From RYN-230 sp036497945 (GTDB taxonomy: Bacteria > Actinomycetota > Actinomycetes > Streptosporangiales > Streptosporangiaceae), in NCBI GenBank assembly GCA_036497945.1, contig DASXIN010000041.1, forward strand, positions 46,179-110,178: a DNA stretch of 64,000 nt, in the 5' to 3' direction. The notes beneath the pieces are model-generated. The model did no database searches. It saw nothing but the letters and a program-made list of their open reading frames with translations, and was not told the DNA's origin. The stretch's first letter is position 1, and every line of letters begins with the position of its first letter. The translations under genes were made by a program, and so were the position numbers. Shown here one piece after another: positions 16,645 to 26,913 of the stretch.

Positions 16645-16955
16645 GTGCCGTCCCCGCCGTCTCTCGCCGCGTCGCCCACGCTGGCTGATCGTACGCGGTC
16701 CCGGGCAGTTCCCGGGCCGCAAGCAGATGGCCCGGCCGGTGCTGTTCCGGGCCGCCGTGGCCGGGGAACCGGCAGGCAATTCTGCCCCGCTTATTCGCCG
16801 GGCGGGTGGGCAACGGCCTGCTATCCAGCACCTCGTCGGCCAGCTGGCCGGGCCGTAGTGGCTGCGCCGCGGTCCGGTTAGCGTTCTGGTTAACGATGGC
16901 ACAATGCCGGCCGCCGGCGCCGTGGCCTTCCCGGCGGCAGCCCAGGTACGGGGCC

Positions 16956-16990
16956 GGGTTACCGCGCTGAGCGGGGTTACCGCGCTGAGC
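16956..16990. repeat. 18-bp tandem direct repeat in an intergenic region
   Basis: Two copies of GGGTTACCGCGCTGAGC (16956-16972 and 16974-16990) lie in the 433-bp gap between the PEBP gene and sepH (16645-17077). Frames through this gap are Arg/Pro-rich and have no recognisable protein, so I see only this repeat and ordinary GC-rich spacer. Confidence 0.6.
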
Positions 16991-17077
16991 CGGCCGATGG
17001 CCGCCTAGCTTTCCCGGGCTGCCGGTAAGCCGGCCCGAGCGCCCGACGGATTGGCCGTCCCGTGTAGTCACCCTGGG

Positions 17078-18130
17078 CTAGTCGGGCTGCCGCGAAGTGC
17101 CAAACATGATTTCGTCCCAGGAGGGCACGGATGAGCGCCGGGAACGGCCGCCGGCCGCCTTCCGGCCCCGGCCGCGCTGCGGCGCGGTGGGCTCCTGGGA
17201 ATCGGCCGCCGCGGCGGGGGCCTCCTGCTCGGGCTGGTCCGGCGACCGGGTGTCGGCCGGGCCTGCCGCCGCTGGGCCCGACGCGGCTGCGCCTGCGCCG
17301 GCTGGGCTGGCCGCGGCCGCGGGTGGGGCAGCCGGGCCGGTACTGGCCGGCGCTGGGCTGGCCGGGACCGGGGTAGCTGGCCCGGGGCGGGCCGCGGCCA
17401 CCATCCGCTCCGGGACTGGGGCCGGTGCGGGCGGCGGGGCTGGCTCAGCGGCCGGGACGGGAGCCGGGGCCGGTGCGGACGCCAGCCGGCTGCCGATCGG
17501 TGTCACGGTGGCCCGCATCGGGGCGATCGGTGACGGCCCCAGCGCGGCCACGTCGGCTTCCGGCAGCGAGAGCCGCGCCGCGTCATCGTCGACTGGGGTG
17601 GCGTGCCGACGGCGCGGGTCGAATGACCACTCGGCCATCTGCGGCCGCCCGCCGACCGTGAACATCAGCTGGACCTGCCAGGTGTTGTCGCCCCGTTTCC
17701 GCGAGTCCCACTGCGCCTCCTCGGCGGGCACGCCGACCTCGGCCAGCCGCTCGGCCACGATGTCGCCGAGCCGCGGTCCAGGACCTGAGTCCCCGGGCTG
17801 CCGGATGGTTGCGCCCTGCGCTTCCTGCGCCCGGTAGGCCCGTTCCGCCAGGACCGGCCCTTCGAACCGGCGCACGCGCTCGATCGGCACGCCCGCGGCG
17901 TCCGCTATCTCCTCAGCGGTTTCTCCGGCACGAATACGGTCCTGGATCTCCTTGGGTCGCAAGGGACTCTCCACTTCGATCTCGTACTGCGCGAGCCGGG
18001 AGAACTGCCCCCGGGCCACGATCCGCAACCGGTCGTCGATCGGCAGCGAAAAGCGCCCGCCACGCCCCGGTACCGCGAGAACGGCGTAACTGCCGTCCTC
18101 GCTGACCGCGACGATGCGCAGTTCCTGCAT
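17078..18130 (-). CDS. sepH: Septation protein SepH (DUF3071)
   Basis: A 350-residue cell-division regulator. SepH binds FtsZ and promotes filament assembly during actinobacterial septation. The conserved N-terminal half is clear: it begins MQELRIVAVSEDGSYAVL, then RFSLPIDDRLRIVARGQ, the helix-turn-helix-like stretch AEEIADAAGVPIERVRRFEGPVLAERA, and the domain with WQVQLMF and AEWSFDPRRRH. A Pro/Ala-rich linker leads to the short C-terminal tail VPSWDEIMFGTSR, which is typical of the family. The ATG at 18130 has AAGGGA at good distance. It acts in the cytoplasm at the Z-ring. Confidence 0.93.
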   Translation of the reverse strand: MQELRIVAVSEDGSYAVLAVPGRGGRFSLPIDDRLRIVARGQFSRLAQYEIEVESPLRPKEIQDRIRAGETAEEIADAAGVPIERVRRFEGPVLAERAYRAQEAQGATIRQPGDSGPGPRLGDIVAERLAEVGVPAEEAQWDSRKRGDNTWQVQLMFTVGGRPQMAEWSFDPRRRHATPVDDDAARLSLPEADVAALGPSPIAPMRATVTPIGSRLASAPAPAPVPAAEPAPPPAPAPVPERMVAAARPGPATPVPASPAPASTGPAAPPAAAASPAGAGAAASGPAAAGPADTRSPDQPEQEAPAAAADSQEPTAPQRGRGRKAAGGRSRRSSVPSWDEIMFGTSRQPD

Positions 18131-18351
18131 CGGCGTCCCTTCTGCACCGGCCAGCGGGCTGGCCGGCGTGCTGCCGTGCGAGGGCGTAGCTCGGACTTCC
18201 CCCGGGGACGAGTCTGTCGGTCGAAGGCACTCCTGGCCAGTACCGGGCCGGCATGTCCCGCAGATCACCGCACACTATTTGCCGCGGGCCGGGCAGATGG
18301 CCCTAACGCGGATAGTCCGCGCCGTCCGGACGGGCTAGCATCGACCCCGTT

Positions 18352-18415
18352 ACATTCGGTGACAGAATGTCTTAACTGGTGTATCGTCTATCTCTACTTT
18401 AGTAATAGCTATACT
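18352..18415 (+). promoter_or_regulatory. AT-rich promoter and candidate MarR operator
   Basis: An inverted repeat ACATTC-7 nt-GAATGT (18352-18370) and a second short palindrome ATAGCTAT lie in an unusually AT-rich stretch ending in the -10-like TATACT (18410-18415), about 45 nt before the MarR start. The rest of the 330-bp gap between sepH and the MarR gene shows nothing further. Confidence 0.5.
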
Positions 18416-18459
18416 CGGGTTTGCGCGCGGCGACGCGCGGTACGACGAAAGGGCCTGCG

Positions 18460-18924
18460 GTGCATTCAGCTGACCTTGCCGATGCGGTATCCCGGCTGCG
18501 CCGGGCCATGCGGCGTGCCGCCCGGGCAGCCGATCCATCGTCCGGGCTGTCCGTCGCCCAGCTGGAGATGCTGTCCTGCATTCGGGAGAACCCGGGCTCG
18601 CGGCCCGGGCAGCTGGCCACCCAGCTCCGGCTGGCGCCCAGCTCGGTGGCCACGCTCGCCAACTCGCTGCGCCAGGCGGAACTGGTCACCAGGACCGGCG
18701 GGGCCGGTGACCGGCGCACCGCGTCGCTCGACCTCACCCCGGCCGGGGAAGCCGCCGTGCTGCGCTGGAAGACGGTGAACGAGCGGCTGCTCAGCCTGGC
18801 GCTGGGCAGCCTGCCCGAAGCGAGCCGGAGCACCCTGGAAGACGCGCTGCCCGCCCTGGCCGACCTGGCCGGGGCCGTCGACGTGCTAGCCGACGAGCCA
18901 GCCCAGGAACCGGCCGCCTCCTAG
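18460..18924 (+). CDS. MarR-family transcriptional regulator
   Basis: A 154-residue winged-helix regulator. The DNA-binding region is PGQLATQLRLAPSSVATLAN, followed by the wing GGAGDRRTASLDLTPAGEAA. The GTG start at 18460 follows AAAGGG. The gene is convergent with the MMPL transporter, with only 2 bp between stops. It may control itself and, through the AT-rich inverted repeat upstream, other genes; a link to the MMPL pump is plausible because MarR-drug pump pairs are common. Confidence 0.9.
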   Translation: MHSADLADAVSRLRRAMRRAARAADPSSGLSVAQLEMLSCIRENPGSRPGQLATQLRLAPSSVATLANSLRQAELVTRTGGAGDRRTASLDLTPAGEAAVLRWKTVNERLLSLALGSLPEASRSTLEDALPALADLAGAVDVLADEPAQEPAAS

Positions 18925-18926
18925 GC

Positions 18927-21245
18927 TCAGACCGGGGCCTCGTCCGGTTCCCGGGGCGGGATGGCGGCAGGCACATCGGCGCGCTGGCGGCTCATCTTGG
19001 ACGGCCACCAGTTCCACCGGCCGAGCAGCAGCACGGTCGAGGGCACCAGCAGGGTGCGCACCAGGAAGGTGTCCATCAGGATGCCCAGGGACAGGCCGAC
19101 AGCCAGGTTCACGAACTGGCTGCCGCCCGAGGTGCGGGCCCCGACCAGGGCGAACACGCCGAACGTACCGGCCAGCACCAGTCCCGCCGAGGTCACCGTG
19201 GTGCCGGTGGCTTCCAGCGCGCGGTGCACCGCCTCGCGCAGCGAGAGCTGCCTGGCTTCCTCCCGGATCCGGGTCATCACCAGGATGTTGTAGTCCTCGC
19301 CCAGGGCCAGCAGGAAGATGAACATCAGGAACGGCAGGATGAAGGTCAGCCAGGCCGACCCGCCGATGTCGATGAACAGCAGCACGGCCAGGCCCATTGC
19401 GGCGAGGTAGGACAGGCCTACCGAGGCGATCAGGTACAGCGGGGCGACCAGGCTCCGCAGGACCAGGGCCAGCAGCACGCCGATGACCAGGATCGCGACC
19501 GGGATGACCCGGGACAGGTCGCTGTTCGAGATGCTGCTGACGTCGTACAGGGCCGGCGCCTCGCCGCCCACCCCTGAGTCGGCCGCGCCGATGTCGTGCT
19601 GCACCCGCGTGGTTTCGGCCCGGATGGACGGCACCGCGTCCAGCGCCGACGTGCTGGCCGCGTCACCGGCCTTCAGCCCGGTGCCGAACTGCACCGTGCG
19701 GCCGTCCGGGCTCACGTACTGCGCGGTCGCCCGGTACAGCTGGTACCCCGCGGCCGGGATCTTCAGCGAGGCGGGCGGCACCCGTGGCAGCGCCCCGGCC
19801 GGCCCGAGCAATCTGTGCAGCGCCGTGTACTGCGCCGGGCTCAGCGCGAAGCCAGTCGGGTCGAGCGGCCCAGCGATCGTGGTGAACAGCCCGCTGCCGG
19901 ACAGCTCCTGGCTGGCCTTGGCCAGCACGGCCGGGTCCTCCCAGGCTGGCTGCTTCAGCTTGAAAATGATGTTCGTCGGGTTGGCCGAGCTGCTCGGGAA
20001 ATACTTGGTCAGCAGTGCCTGCCCGGCGGCCGAGTCGCTGTGCGCGGGAGCGTTGGTCTCGCCGCCGAAGCCCGCGCCCTTGTAGCCGAGCGAGGCGACC
20101 GCCAGCGCGCCGAAGACGAGTAGCCCGATGCTCAGGATGATCACGGGATGCTGGGTGATCCGCCCGGCCACCCGGCCCCACACCCCGATCTTGCCGGTGC
20201 CCCCGCGCGTCTTGCTGGGCCAGAACGCGGCCCGGCCGAACACGGCCAGCAGTGCGGGCAGCAGGGTCAGGCCGGCCAGCAGCATGACCCCGATGCCGAT
20301 GGCCAGCGGGATGCCCAGCGTCGAGTAGATCTGGAACGTAGCCACCAGCAGCGACAGCAGCGCGGCGATCACCGTGGCGGCGGAGAAGGTGATCGACTCA
20401 CCGACCCGGGTCAGCGAGGTGATCACCGCCTCCCTGGGCTCCTGGCCGCCCCGCAGCTGCTCGCGGACCCGGAACACGAGGAACAGCCCGTAGTCGGTGC
20501 CCGCGCCCAGCACCAGCACGATCAGCAGGATCTGGGCCAGCTGGGAGACCTTCAGCCCGGCCTGGGCCGCCTCGGCGACCAGCGGGCCGGCGATGGTGAT
20601 GGCCACGAACGCCGGGATCAGTGTGATCAGCGGGGCCAGCGCGGCCCGGAAGATCAGCAGCAGCAGGACGATGATGAACAGCACCGACAGGCCCTGGATC
20701 TGGTTTCCGGTGTTCCCGGTCTGCTTCTGCTGGTCGACGGCGATCGGGATGGCCCCGGCCAGGTGCACGGACAGGCCGGACGGCGGGCCAGTCCGGGTGA
20801 TGGCCCCGCGCAACTGGTCCACCAGGTTGGTTACCGCGGGCGAGTTGCCCTGGGAGACATTGGACAGCACCTCGATCTGGGCGGCGTGCCCATTGGTCGA
20901 GACGCCGAGATCGCGCACCAGGGTGACCGTCTTCACCTGGTGCAGCTTCGTGTCGAGGCTGGCCAGCCAGGCCTGGTCGGCCCCGGTCAGCGGGTCGCTG
21001 CTCCGCGCGGCCAGCACCAGCACCGGCACCGCGGCCGACTCGCCGAACGGCTTGGCCAGCGTGACGGCGTGCTCGCTGGGCGCGCTGGCGGGCAGGAAGT
21101 TGGCGTTGTTGCCCTGGGTCACGCTGGCCAGCGAGGGCAGGAACCGCGGCACGGCCACGGCCGCGATCACCCAGGCAGCAATGATGAACCAGCGGAATTT
21201 TACGGAGAAGGAGCCGATCCCCCGGAAGACTCTGTCCACATGCAC
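18927..21245 (-). CDS. MMPL-family (RND superfamily) transporter
   Basis: A 772-residue transporter with two repeats of one helix, a large outside domain and a five-helix bundle. GADQAWLASLDTKL lies in the first outer domain, VLVLGAGTDYGLFLVFRVREQLRGG is the first pore signature (Asp-Tyr) and LLALGEDYNILVMTRIREEA the second. Family members export lipids or drugs using the proton gradient. I chose GTG 21245 because TACCCT (21253-21258) lies exactly 7 nt before it. The frame is open up to GTG 21281 and a further GTG is at 21239. It overlaps nothing and ends 2 bp from the MarR gene. Confidence 0.9.
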   Translation of the reverse strand: MHVDRVFRGIGSFSVKFRWFIIAAWVIAAVAVPRFLPSLASVTQGNNANFLPASAPSEHAVTLAKPFGESAAVPVLVLAARSSDPLTGADQAWLASLDTKLHQVKTVTLVRDLGVSTNGHAAQIEVLSNVSQGNSPAVTNLVDQLRGAITRTGPPSGLSVHLAGAIPIAVDQQKQTGNTGNQIQGLSVLFIIVLLLLIFRAALAPLITLIPAFVAITIAGPLVAEAAQAGLKVSQLAQILLIVLVLGAGTDYGLFLVFRVREQLRGGQEPREAVITSLTRVGESITFSAATVIAALLSLLVATFQIYSTLGIPLAIGIGVMLLAGLTLLPALLAVFGRAAFWPSKTRGGTGKIGVWGRVAGRITQHPVIILSIGLLVFGALAVASLGYKGAGFGGETNAPAHSDSAAGQALLTKYFPSSSANPTNIIFKLKQPAWEDPAVLAKASQELSGSGLFTTIAGPLDPTGFALSPAQYTALHRLLGPAGALPRVPPASLKIPAAGYQLYRATAQYVSPDGRTVQFGTGLKAGDAASTSALDAVPSIRAETTRVQHDIGAADSGVGGEAPALYDVSSISNSDLSRVIPVAILVIGVLLALVLRSLVAPLYLIASVGLSYLAAMGLAVLLFIDIGGSAWLTFILPFLMFIFLLALGEDYNILVMTRIREEARQLSLREAVHRALEATGTTVTSAGLVLAGTFGVFALVGARTSGGSQFVNLAVGLSLGILMDTFLVRTLLVPSTVLLLGRWNWWPSKMSRQRADVPAAIPPREPDEAPV

Positions 21246-21468
21246 GCGAGCCAGGGTATGTGAGGCCCGCTGAGCGGGCACTGAGATTTTCGTGTCGCCG
21301 GTGTTTCGCCGCCGCCGGGGCGGGGAGTGGCTGCCCGGGCCGGTGGCGGTGCAAGGGGCGGCCCTGACGGCTGGGAATAGCCGTCCGGGACGCTGGTCAC
21401 GGGACGGTCAAGTAGAGTCGTTCGCCGTGATCCGCAGCTAACCCGGCAGCCTGAAGGTTGGTGATCAC

Positions 21469-21963
21469 ATGCTGCGACATCTGATCGGCCTAGGCCTGGC
21501 CATCAGTCTGGCCGCGGCGATCGTCTTCGGCGGCGGCTGGGGCGTGACCAAGATGACCACGCTGGCTGCCCAGGGCACCAGTTTGACCAGTGTCACCGGG
21601 CTCAGTGCGCTCGGCGCGCTGCTGCTCACCGGGCTGTTCCTCGGCATCCTGCTGGTGGCGCCGGTCTCCCCGGTGAGCACCACGCTGCCCGGGCTGGCCC
21701 TGCTCGGCTGGACCGGGCTGTTCGCGATAAGCACCCAGCTGGCTACCCGGGTGATGCCGCTGCGGACCGGCCCGGTGGCCGCCGGGCTGCACCTGCTGCT
21801 GGTTAACGGTGTGCTGGCGCTGCTCGGCATAGTGCTGATCTGCCCGGCGTTCGTCCCGTCCCGGTGGCGGCCGGCCAGCGAAGCGGACCTCGGCCTGGAC
21901 CGCGGCAGCGGCGACGACGACGAGGCACCCGGCCTGCCCACCCCGACCCGGCTGCTGTCCTGA
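21469..21963 (+). CDS. Four-helix membrane protein, function unknown
   Basis: A 164-residue protein with four hydrophobic segments (about 5-25, 45-70, 75-95 and 105-128) and an acidic cytoplasmic tail (GSGDDDEAPG). I do not recognise a named family. The ATG follows AAGG about 11 nt upstream. It stands alone between the MMPL gene and isocitrate lyase and ends in its own hairpin. Confidence 0.7.
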   Translation: MLRHLIGLGLAISLAAAIVFGGGWGVTKMTTLAAQGTSLTSVTGLSALGALLLTGLFLGILLVAPVSPVSTTLPGLALLGWTGLFAISTQLATRVMPLRTGPVAAGLHLLLVNGVLALLGIVLICPAFVPSRWRPASEADLGLDRGSGDDDEAPGLPTPTRLLS

Positions 21964-21983
21964 CCCGGGCCGCATTGCCCGGG
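21964..21983. terminator. Hairpin terminator between convergent genes
   Basis: CCCGGGC-6 nt-GCCCGGG (7-bp stem) sits directly after the membrane protein stop and 20 bp before the isocitrate lyase stop. It can serve both directions. Confidence 0.6.
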
Positions 21984-22003
21984 CCAGGACAGCTGGATGA
22001 GGG

Positions 22004-23359
<1,356 letters not shown>

Positions 23360-23462
23360 TGGTCCTCCTGACGTCTGCCGTCCCCTGGGTGATAGTCCGA
23401 GCGTGCGGGCAATGGCTGGGCAAAGCTAGGGCATTCGGCCTGAAGAATTAACAAATTTCATC

Positions 23463-23475
23463 TAGTCTGAAGATG
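23463..23475 (+). promoter_or_regulatory. -10 box giving a leaderless ramB transcript
   Basis: TAGTCT (23463-23468) lies 6 nt before the GTG at 23475, in an AT-rich stretch. The divergent aceA-ramB region (23360-23474) must also carry the RamB operator; I cannot point to a clear consensus site. Confidence 0.5.
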
Positions 23476-24947
23476 TGACAGACTTCCTCGAGAAAGAATC
23501 GTCAACGTTGACGTCAAGTGGTCTAGACCTTGCAACGTTCGGCCAGCGGCTGCGTCATCTGCGGCGCGCCCGGGGCATCACCCTGGCCGAGCTGGGGGAA
23601 CGGGTCGGCCGGGCCCCGTCCGCGCTTTCCCTGCTGGAGAACGGCCGCCGGGAACCGAAGCTGTCACTCATCGACGCGCTGGCCAAGGCGCTGTCCGTGC
23701 CGGCCGAGGAACTGCTCCGGCACCAGCCGCCGAGCCGCCGGGCCCAGCTGGAGATCGTGCTGGACGAGGCGCAGCGCGACCCGGTCTACGCCGAGCTGGG
23801 CCTGCCGCCGCTCAGGGTGGGCGCCAGGGTGCCCACCGACGTGCTGGAGCACCTGGTCGCGCTGTACACCGAGCTGCGCCGGCAGCACACCCGGCCGACC
23901 GCCACCCCGGAGGAGGCGCGGGTGGCCAACGCCGGGCTGCGCGAAGCCATGCGGGAGCGGGGCAACTACTTCGCGCCCATCGAGCAGGCCGCGGCCGAGG
24001 CGCTGGCCGCGGTCAGCTACCGCGGCGGCGCGCTGTCCCAGGGCGCGCTGCTGGCCATCGTCAGCCATCACGGGTTCGCCGTGCGGTACGCCCAGGACCT
24101 GCCGCGCTCCGTCCGCTCGGTCACCGACCTGCGGCACCGGCGGATCTACCTGAAGCAAGAATCCATGGGCATGCACTCGCCGCGGACCATCCTGCTGCAG
24201 ACGCTCGGCCACTTCGTGCTGGGCCACGCCGCGCCGCGCGACTTCGCCGACTTCCTCCGCCAGCGGGTGGAGGCGAACTACTTTGCAGCCGCGGTCCTCG
24301 TCCCGGAGGCGTCGGCCGCCCGGTTCCTGGCCGAGGCCAAGGAAGCGCGCGACCTGTCGGTCGAGGACCTGCGCGACGTCTTCTCCGTCTCGTACGAGAT
24401 GGCGGCCCACCGGTTCACCAACCTGGCCACCCATCACCTGGACCTGACCTGCCACTTCGTGAAGAACGACGAGAGCGGCATCATCTACAAGGCGTATGAG
24501 AACGACGGCCTGGTGCTGCCCGCCGACGCCACCGGGGCGATCGAGGGGCAACGGATGTGTCGGAAGTGGTCCGGCCGCCAGGTATTCGGCTCGGCCGACC
24601 GGTTTTCCCCGCACCACCAGTACTCCGACACGCCGACCGGCACGTTCTGGTGCGTGGCGCACATCGACCCGGGCCGGGAGCGCGGGATGGCGATCACGCT
24701 GGGCACGCCGTACGAGAACTCGCGGTGGTTCCGCGGCCGGGACACCGGAAAGCGGATGGAGTCCCGCTGCCCCGACGGGGACTGCTGCCAGCGGCCGCCA
24801 GCCAGCCTGGCCGCCCGCTGGGAAGGAATGGCCTGGCCGTCGGCCCGGGCGCACTCGCACATCCTGTCCGCGCTGCCGACCGGCATCTTCCCCGGCGTGG
24901 ACGAAGCGGACGTGTACGAGTTTCTGGACCGGCACGACAGCGAATAG
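23475..24947 (+). CDS. ramB: RamB/ScfR-type regulator of acetate and short-chain acyl-CoA metabolism
   Basis: A 490-residue regulator. The XRE helix-turn-helix is at about 23-80 (ARGITLAELGERVGRAPSALSLLENG), a degenerate IrrE/ImmA-like (DUF955) middle domain carries TILLQTLGHFVLGHA near 240, and the Cys-rich C-terminal ScfR domain includes CRKWSG, FWCVAH and CPDGDCCQRPP. RamB represses aceA and other acetate genes in corynebacteria and mycobacteria, and the divergent aceA here strongly supports that name. Regulators of this group sense short-chain acyl-CoA through the C-terminal part. The start is probably leaderless. Confidence 0.9.
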   Translation: MTDFLEKESSTLTSSGLDLATFGQRLRHLRRARGITLAELGERVGRAPSALSLLENGRREPKLSLIDALAKALSVPAEELLRHQPPSRRAQLEIVLDEAQRDPVYAELGLPPLRVGARVPTDVLEHLVALYTELRRQHTRPTATPEEARVANAGLREAMRERGNYFAPIEQAAAEALAAVSYRGGALSQGALLAIVSHHGFAVRYAQDLPRSVRSVTDLRHRRIYLKQESMGMHSPRTILLQTLGHFVLGHAAPRDFADFLRQRVEANYFAAAVLVPEASAARFLAEAKEARDLSVEDLRDVFSVSYEMAAHRFTNLATHHLDLTCHFVKNDESGIIYKAYENDGLVLPADATGAIEGQRMCRKWSGRQVFGSADRFSPHHQYSDTPTGTFWCVAHIDPGRERGMAITLGTPYENSRWFRGRDTGKRMESRCPDGDCCQRPPASLAARWEGMAWPSARAHSHILSALPTGIFPGVDEADVYEFLDRHDSE

Positions 24948-25094
24948 TGCCGGGCTGCCAGCCCGGCTCTGGGCTGCCCCCAGCGCGGTCCCGCGGGATG
25001 GCGCGAAGTGTGGGGTATGCGGCGCGGCGGACATCCCGGACCAGCCCGGTGGTGCAGAGTTGCGGCAGCTCTACTCGCGGGTAACTAGGCGTGC

Positions 25095-25115
25095 TACTCT
25101 TCAGTAACATATGTT
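25095..25115 (+). promoter_or_regulatory. Promoter-like box and palindrome before the acyl-CoA dehydrogenase
   Basis: TACTCT (25095-25100), a possible -10 box, is followed at once by the 10-bp perfect palindrome AACATATGTT (25106-25115), about 32 nt before the start codon. The position suits a repressor site just after the transcription start. Its regulator is unknown. Confidence 0.4.
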
Positions 25116-25147
25116 CCGGCCGGCCCCGGTGAGCCCCGAGGAGCAGC

Positions 25148-26383
25148 ATGAGCAGCGCCCCAGATGCCCCTCCCGGTTTTTCCCTGGAACCCGGGCCTGA
25201 CCTGCGCGAGATGCGCAGCTGGGTGCACGGGTTCGCGGACGACGTGATCCGGCCCGCGGCGGCCGAGTGGGACGAGCGGGAAGAGACGCCCTGGCCCATC
25301 CTGGAGCAGGCAGCCAAGATCGGGCTGTACTCGCTGGACTTCTTCTCCACCCAATGGCTGGAGCCCAGCGGGCTGGGCATCCCGATCGCCTTCGAGGAGC
25401 TGTTCTGGGGCGACGCAGGCATCGCGCTGTCCCTGGTCGGCAGCACCCTGGCCGCGGTCGCGGTGGCCAGCAACGGCACCCCGGAGCAGATCGGTGAGTG
25501 GCTGCCGCAGATGTTCGGCGAGGCCGGCGACGTCAAGCTGGGCGCGTTCTGCGCTTCTGAGCCCGGCGCGGGCAGCGACGTGGGCTCGATCCGGACCCGG
25601 GCCGAGTACCACGAAGCCACCGACGAGTGGGTGCTCACCGGTACCAAGGCCTGGGCCACGAACGGCGGCATCGCCAACGTGCATGTGGTGGTCGCGTCGG
25701 TCGAGCCTGACTTGGGTACCCGCGGCCAGGCCAGCTTCATCGTGCCGCCCGGCTCGGCCGGGCTCAGCCAGGGCCAGAAGTTCCGCAAGATGGGCGTTCG
25801 CGCCTCGCACACTGCCGAGGTGGTGCTGGACGGGGTGCGGGTGCCCGGCCGCTGCCTGGTCGGCGGGAAGGACCGGCTGGACCGCCGGCTGGCCCGGGTC
25901 CGGGGCGGCGGCCACGGCGGCGAGCAGGCCGCGATGAAGACGTTCGAGGCGTCCCGGCCGAGCGTCGCGGCGATGGCGGTCGGCGTGGCCCGGGCCGCGC
26001 TGGAATACGCCCGCGACTACGCCACCCAGCGTGTCCAGTTCGGCCGGCCGATCGGGCAGAACCAGGCGGTCGGCTTCATACTGGCCGACATGCAGGCCGC
26101 CGTGGACGCGGCCCGGCTGCTGACCTGGCGGGCGGCCTGGATGGCCCGGCAGGGGCTGGCCCTGGACCACGCCGAGGGGTCGATCTCCAAGGTGGTCGCG
26201 AGCGAGACTGCGGTCCGGGTGACCGACCAGGCCATCCAGATCCTCGGCGGCAACGGCTACACCCGGGACTTCCCAGTGGAGCGCTGGCACCGCGACGCGA
26301 AGATCTTCACCATCTTCGAGGGCACCTCAGAGATCCAGCGCATGATCATCAGCCGCGCCGTCACCGGCCTCGACGTACGGTAG
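25148..26383 (+). CDS. Acyl-CoA dehydrogenase
   Basis: A 411-residue flavoenzyme that introduces the trans-2 double bond into acyl-CoA (first step of beta-oxidation) or acts on a branched or glutaryl-type substrate. Domains run in the usual order: N-terminal helices, the middle beta domain with GAFCASEPGAGSDVGSIRT and TGTKAWATNG, and C-terminal helices with ARDYATQRVQFGRPI and IQILGGNGYTRDFPVERWHRDAK. The catalytic Glu lies in IFEGTSEIQRM. The start has GAGGAG 4 nt upstream. Chain-length preference cannot be read from sequence. Confidence 0.92.
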   Translation: MSSAPDAPPGFSLEPGPDLREMRSWVHGFADDVIRPAAAEWDEREETPWPILEQAAKIGLYSLDFFSTQWLEPSGLGIPIAFEELFWGDAGIALSLVGSTLAAVAVASNGTPEQIGEWLPQMFGEAGDVKLGAFCASEPGAGSDVGSIRTRAEYHEATDEWVLTGTKAWATNGGIANVHVVVASVEPDLGTRGQASFIVPPGSAGLSQGQKFRKMGVRASHTAEVVLDGVRVPGRCLVGGKDRLDRRLARVRGGGHGGEQAAMKTFEASRPSVAAMAVGVARAALEYARDYATQRVQFGRPIGQNQAVGFILADMQAAVDAARLLTWRAAWMARQGLALDHAEGSISKVVASETAVRVTDQAIQILGGNGYTRDFPVERWHRDAKIFTIFEGTSEIQRMIISRAVTGLDVR

Positions 26384-26589
26384 ACGTGACCTGCGCAGGC
26401 TGCCACGAGTCGAGATCACGGGGGCCTTTCCCGGACTGGATCAAGCGTGATCTGAAGCGGAACGCCACGGCCTGTTCCGTCTCTGTTCCGTGATCATGAA
26501 CGTGGCCCACGCCTAATTTTTAGTCACCTGTCGGGCCGATAGGAGGTGGACACAGCCCAGTTCAGGGCCTGCTAAATTAGTTGCGAGGT

Positions 26590-26718
26590 ACGAAATCCAC
26601 TGCGTTTCGTTAGTTCCGGCCACGAAACCGGTTGTGCCCGCTGCTTCCGGCCACGAAAACGGCTGTGGCGCTAGTTCTAACCCACGAAAAGGCCAGGTCA
26701 CATGGGGTTAACCTGGCC
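26590..26718. repeat. Phased ACGAAA repeats and hairpins
   Basis: ACGAAA occurs at 26590, 26622, 26653 and 26684, so the spacing is 31-32 bp, about three helical turns. The last three lie in similar units (TTCCGGCCACGAAACCGG-like). The first forms a hairpin with TTTCGT at 26605, and the block ends in GGCCAGGT-12 nt-ACCTGGCC (26691-26718). It lies between the acyl-CoA dehydrogenase and the integrase relic. This geometry fits protein-binding iterons or integrase/excisionase arm sites. Confidence 0.5.
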
Positions 26719-26776
26719 AAACTTCATGGGTCAAGATCCTCGACCAGCACATGTCACAGGCCCTAACATCATGTAC

Positions 26777-26827
26777 GGAGCCCCGCCTAGTGCCAGATAT
26801 CCGGGGGCGAGCACCAGGCGGGGCTCC
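26777..26827. other. Long perfect hairpin
   Basis: A 12-bp perfect stem, GGAGCCCCGCCT / AGGCGGGGCTCC, encloses 27 nt. It may be a terminator or structured RNA at the edge of the accessory region. No gene overlaps it. Around it, 26384-26913 holds no convincing coding frame. Confidence 0.5.
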
Positions 26828-26913
26828 TCATGCAGCAGTGTCCTCCCGGTACTGACGGACTGCAAGCAGCATGGAGACAAAGCGGCGTAACGAACTAGAT
26901 TTAACGTTGGCAC

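Noticed and set aside
16628..17071. 147-residue minus-strand frame between sepH and the PEBP gene
   Set aside because: Arg/Gly/Pro-rich, overlaps the PEBP start, and the internal repeat QRGNPAQRGNP only reflects the 18-bp DNA repeat.
23360..23474. RamB operator consensus in the aceA-ramB interval
   Set aside because: A TTTGCAAA-type site was looked for; only weak partial matches are present, so no operator is claimed.
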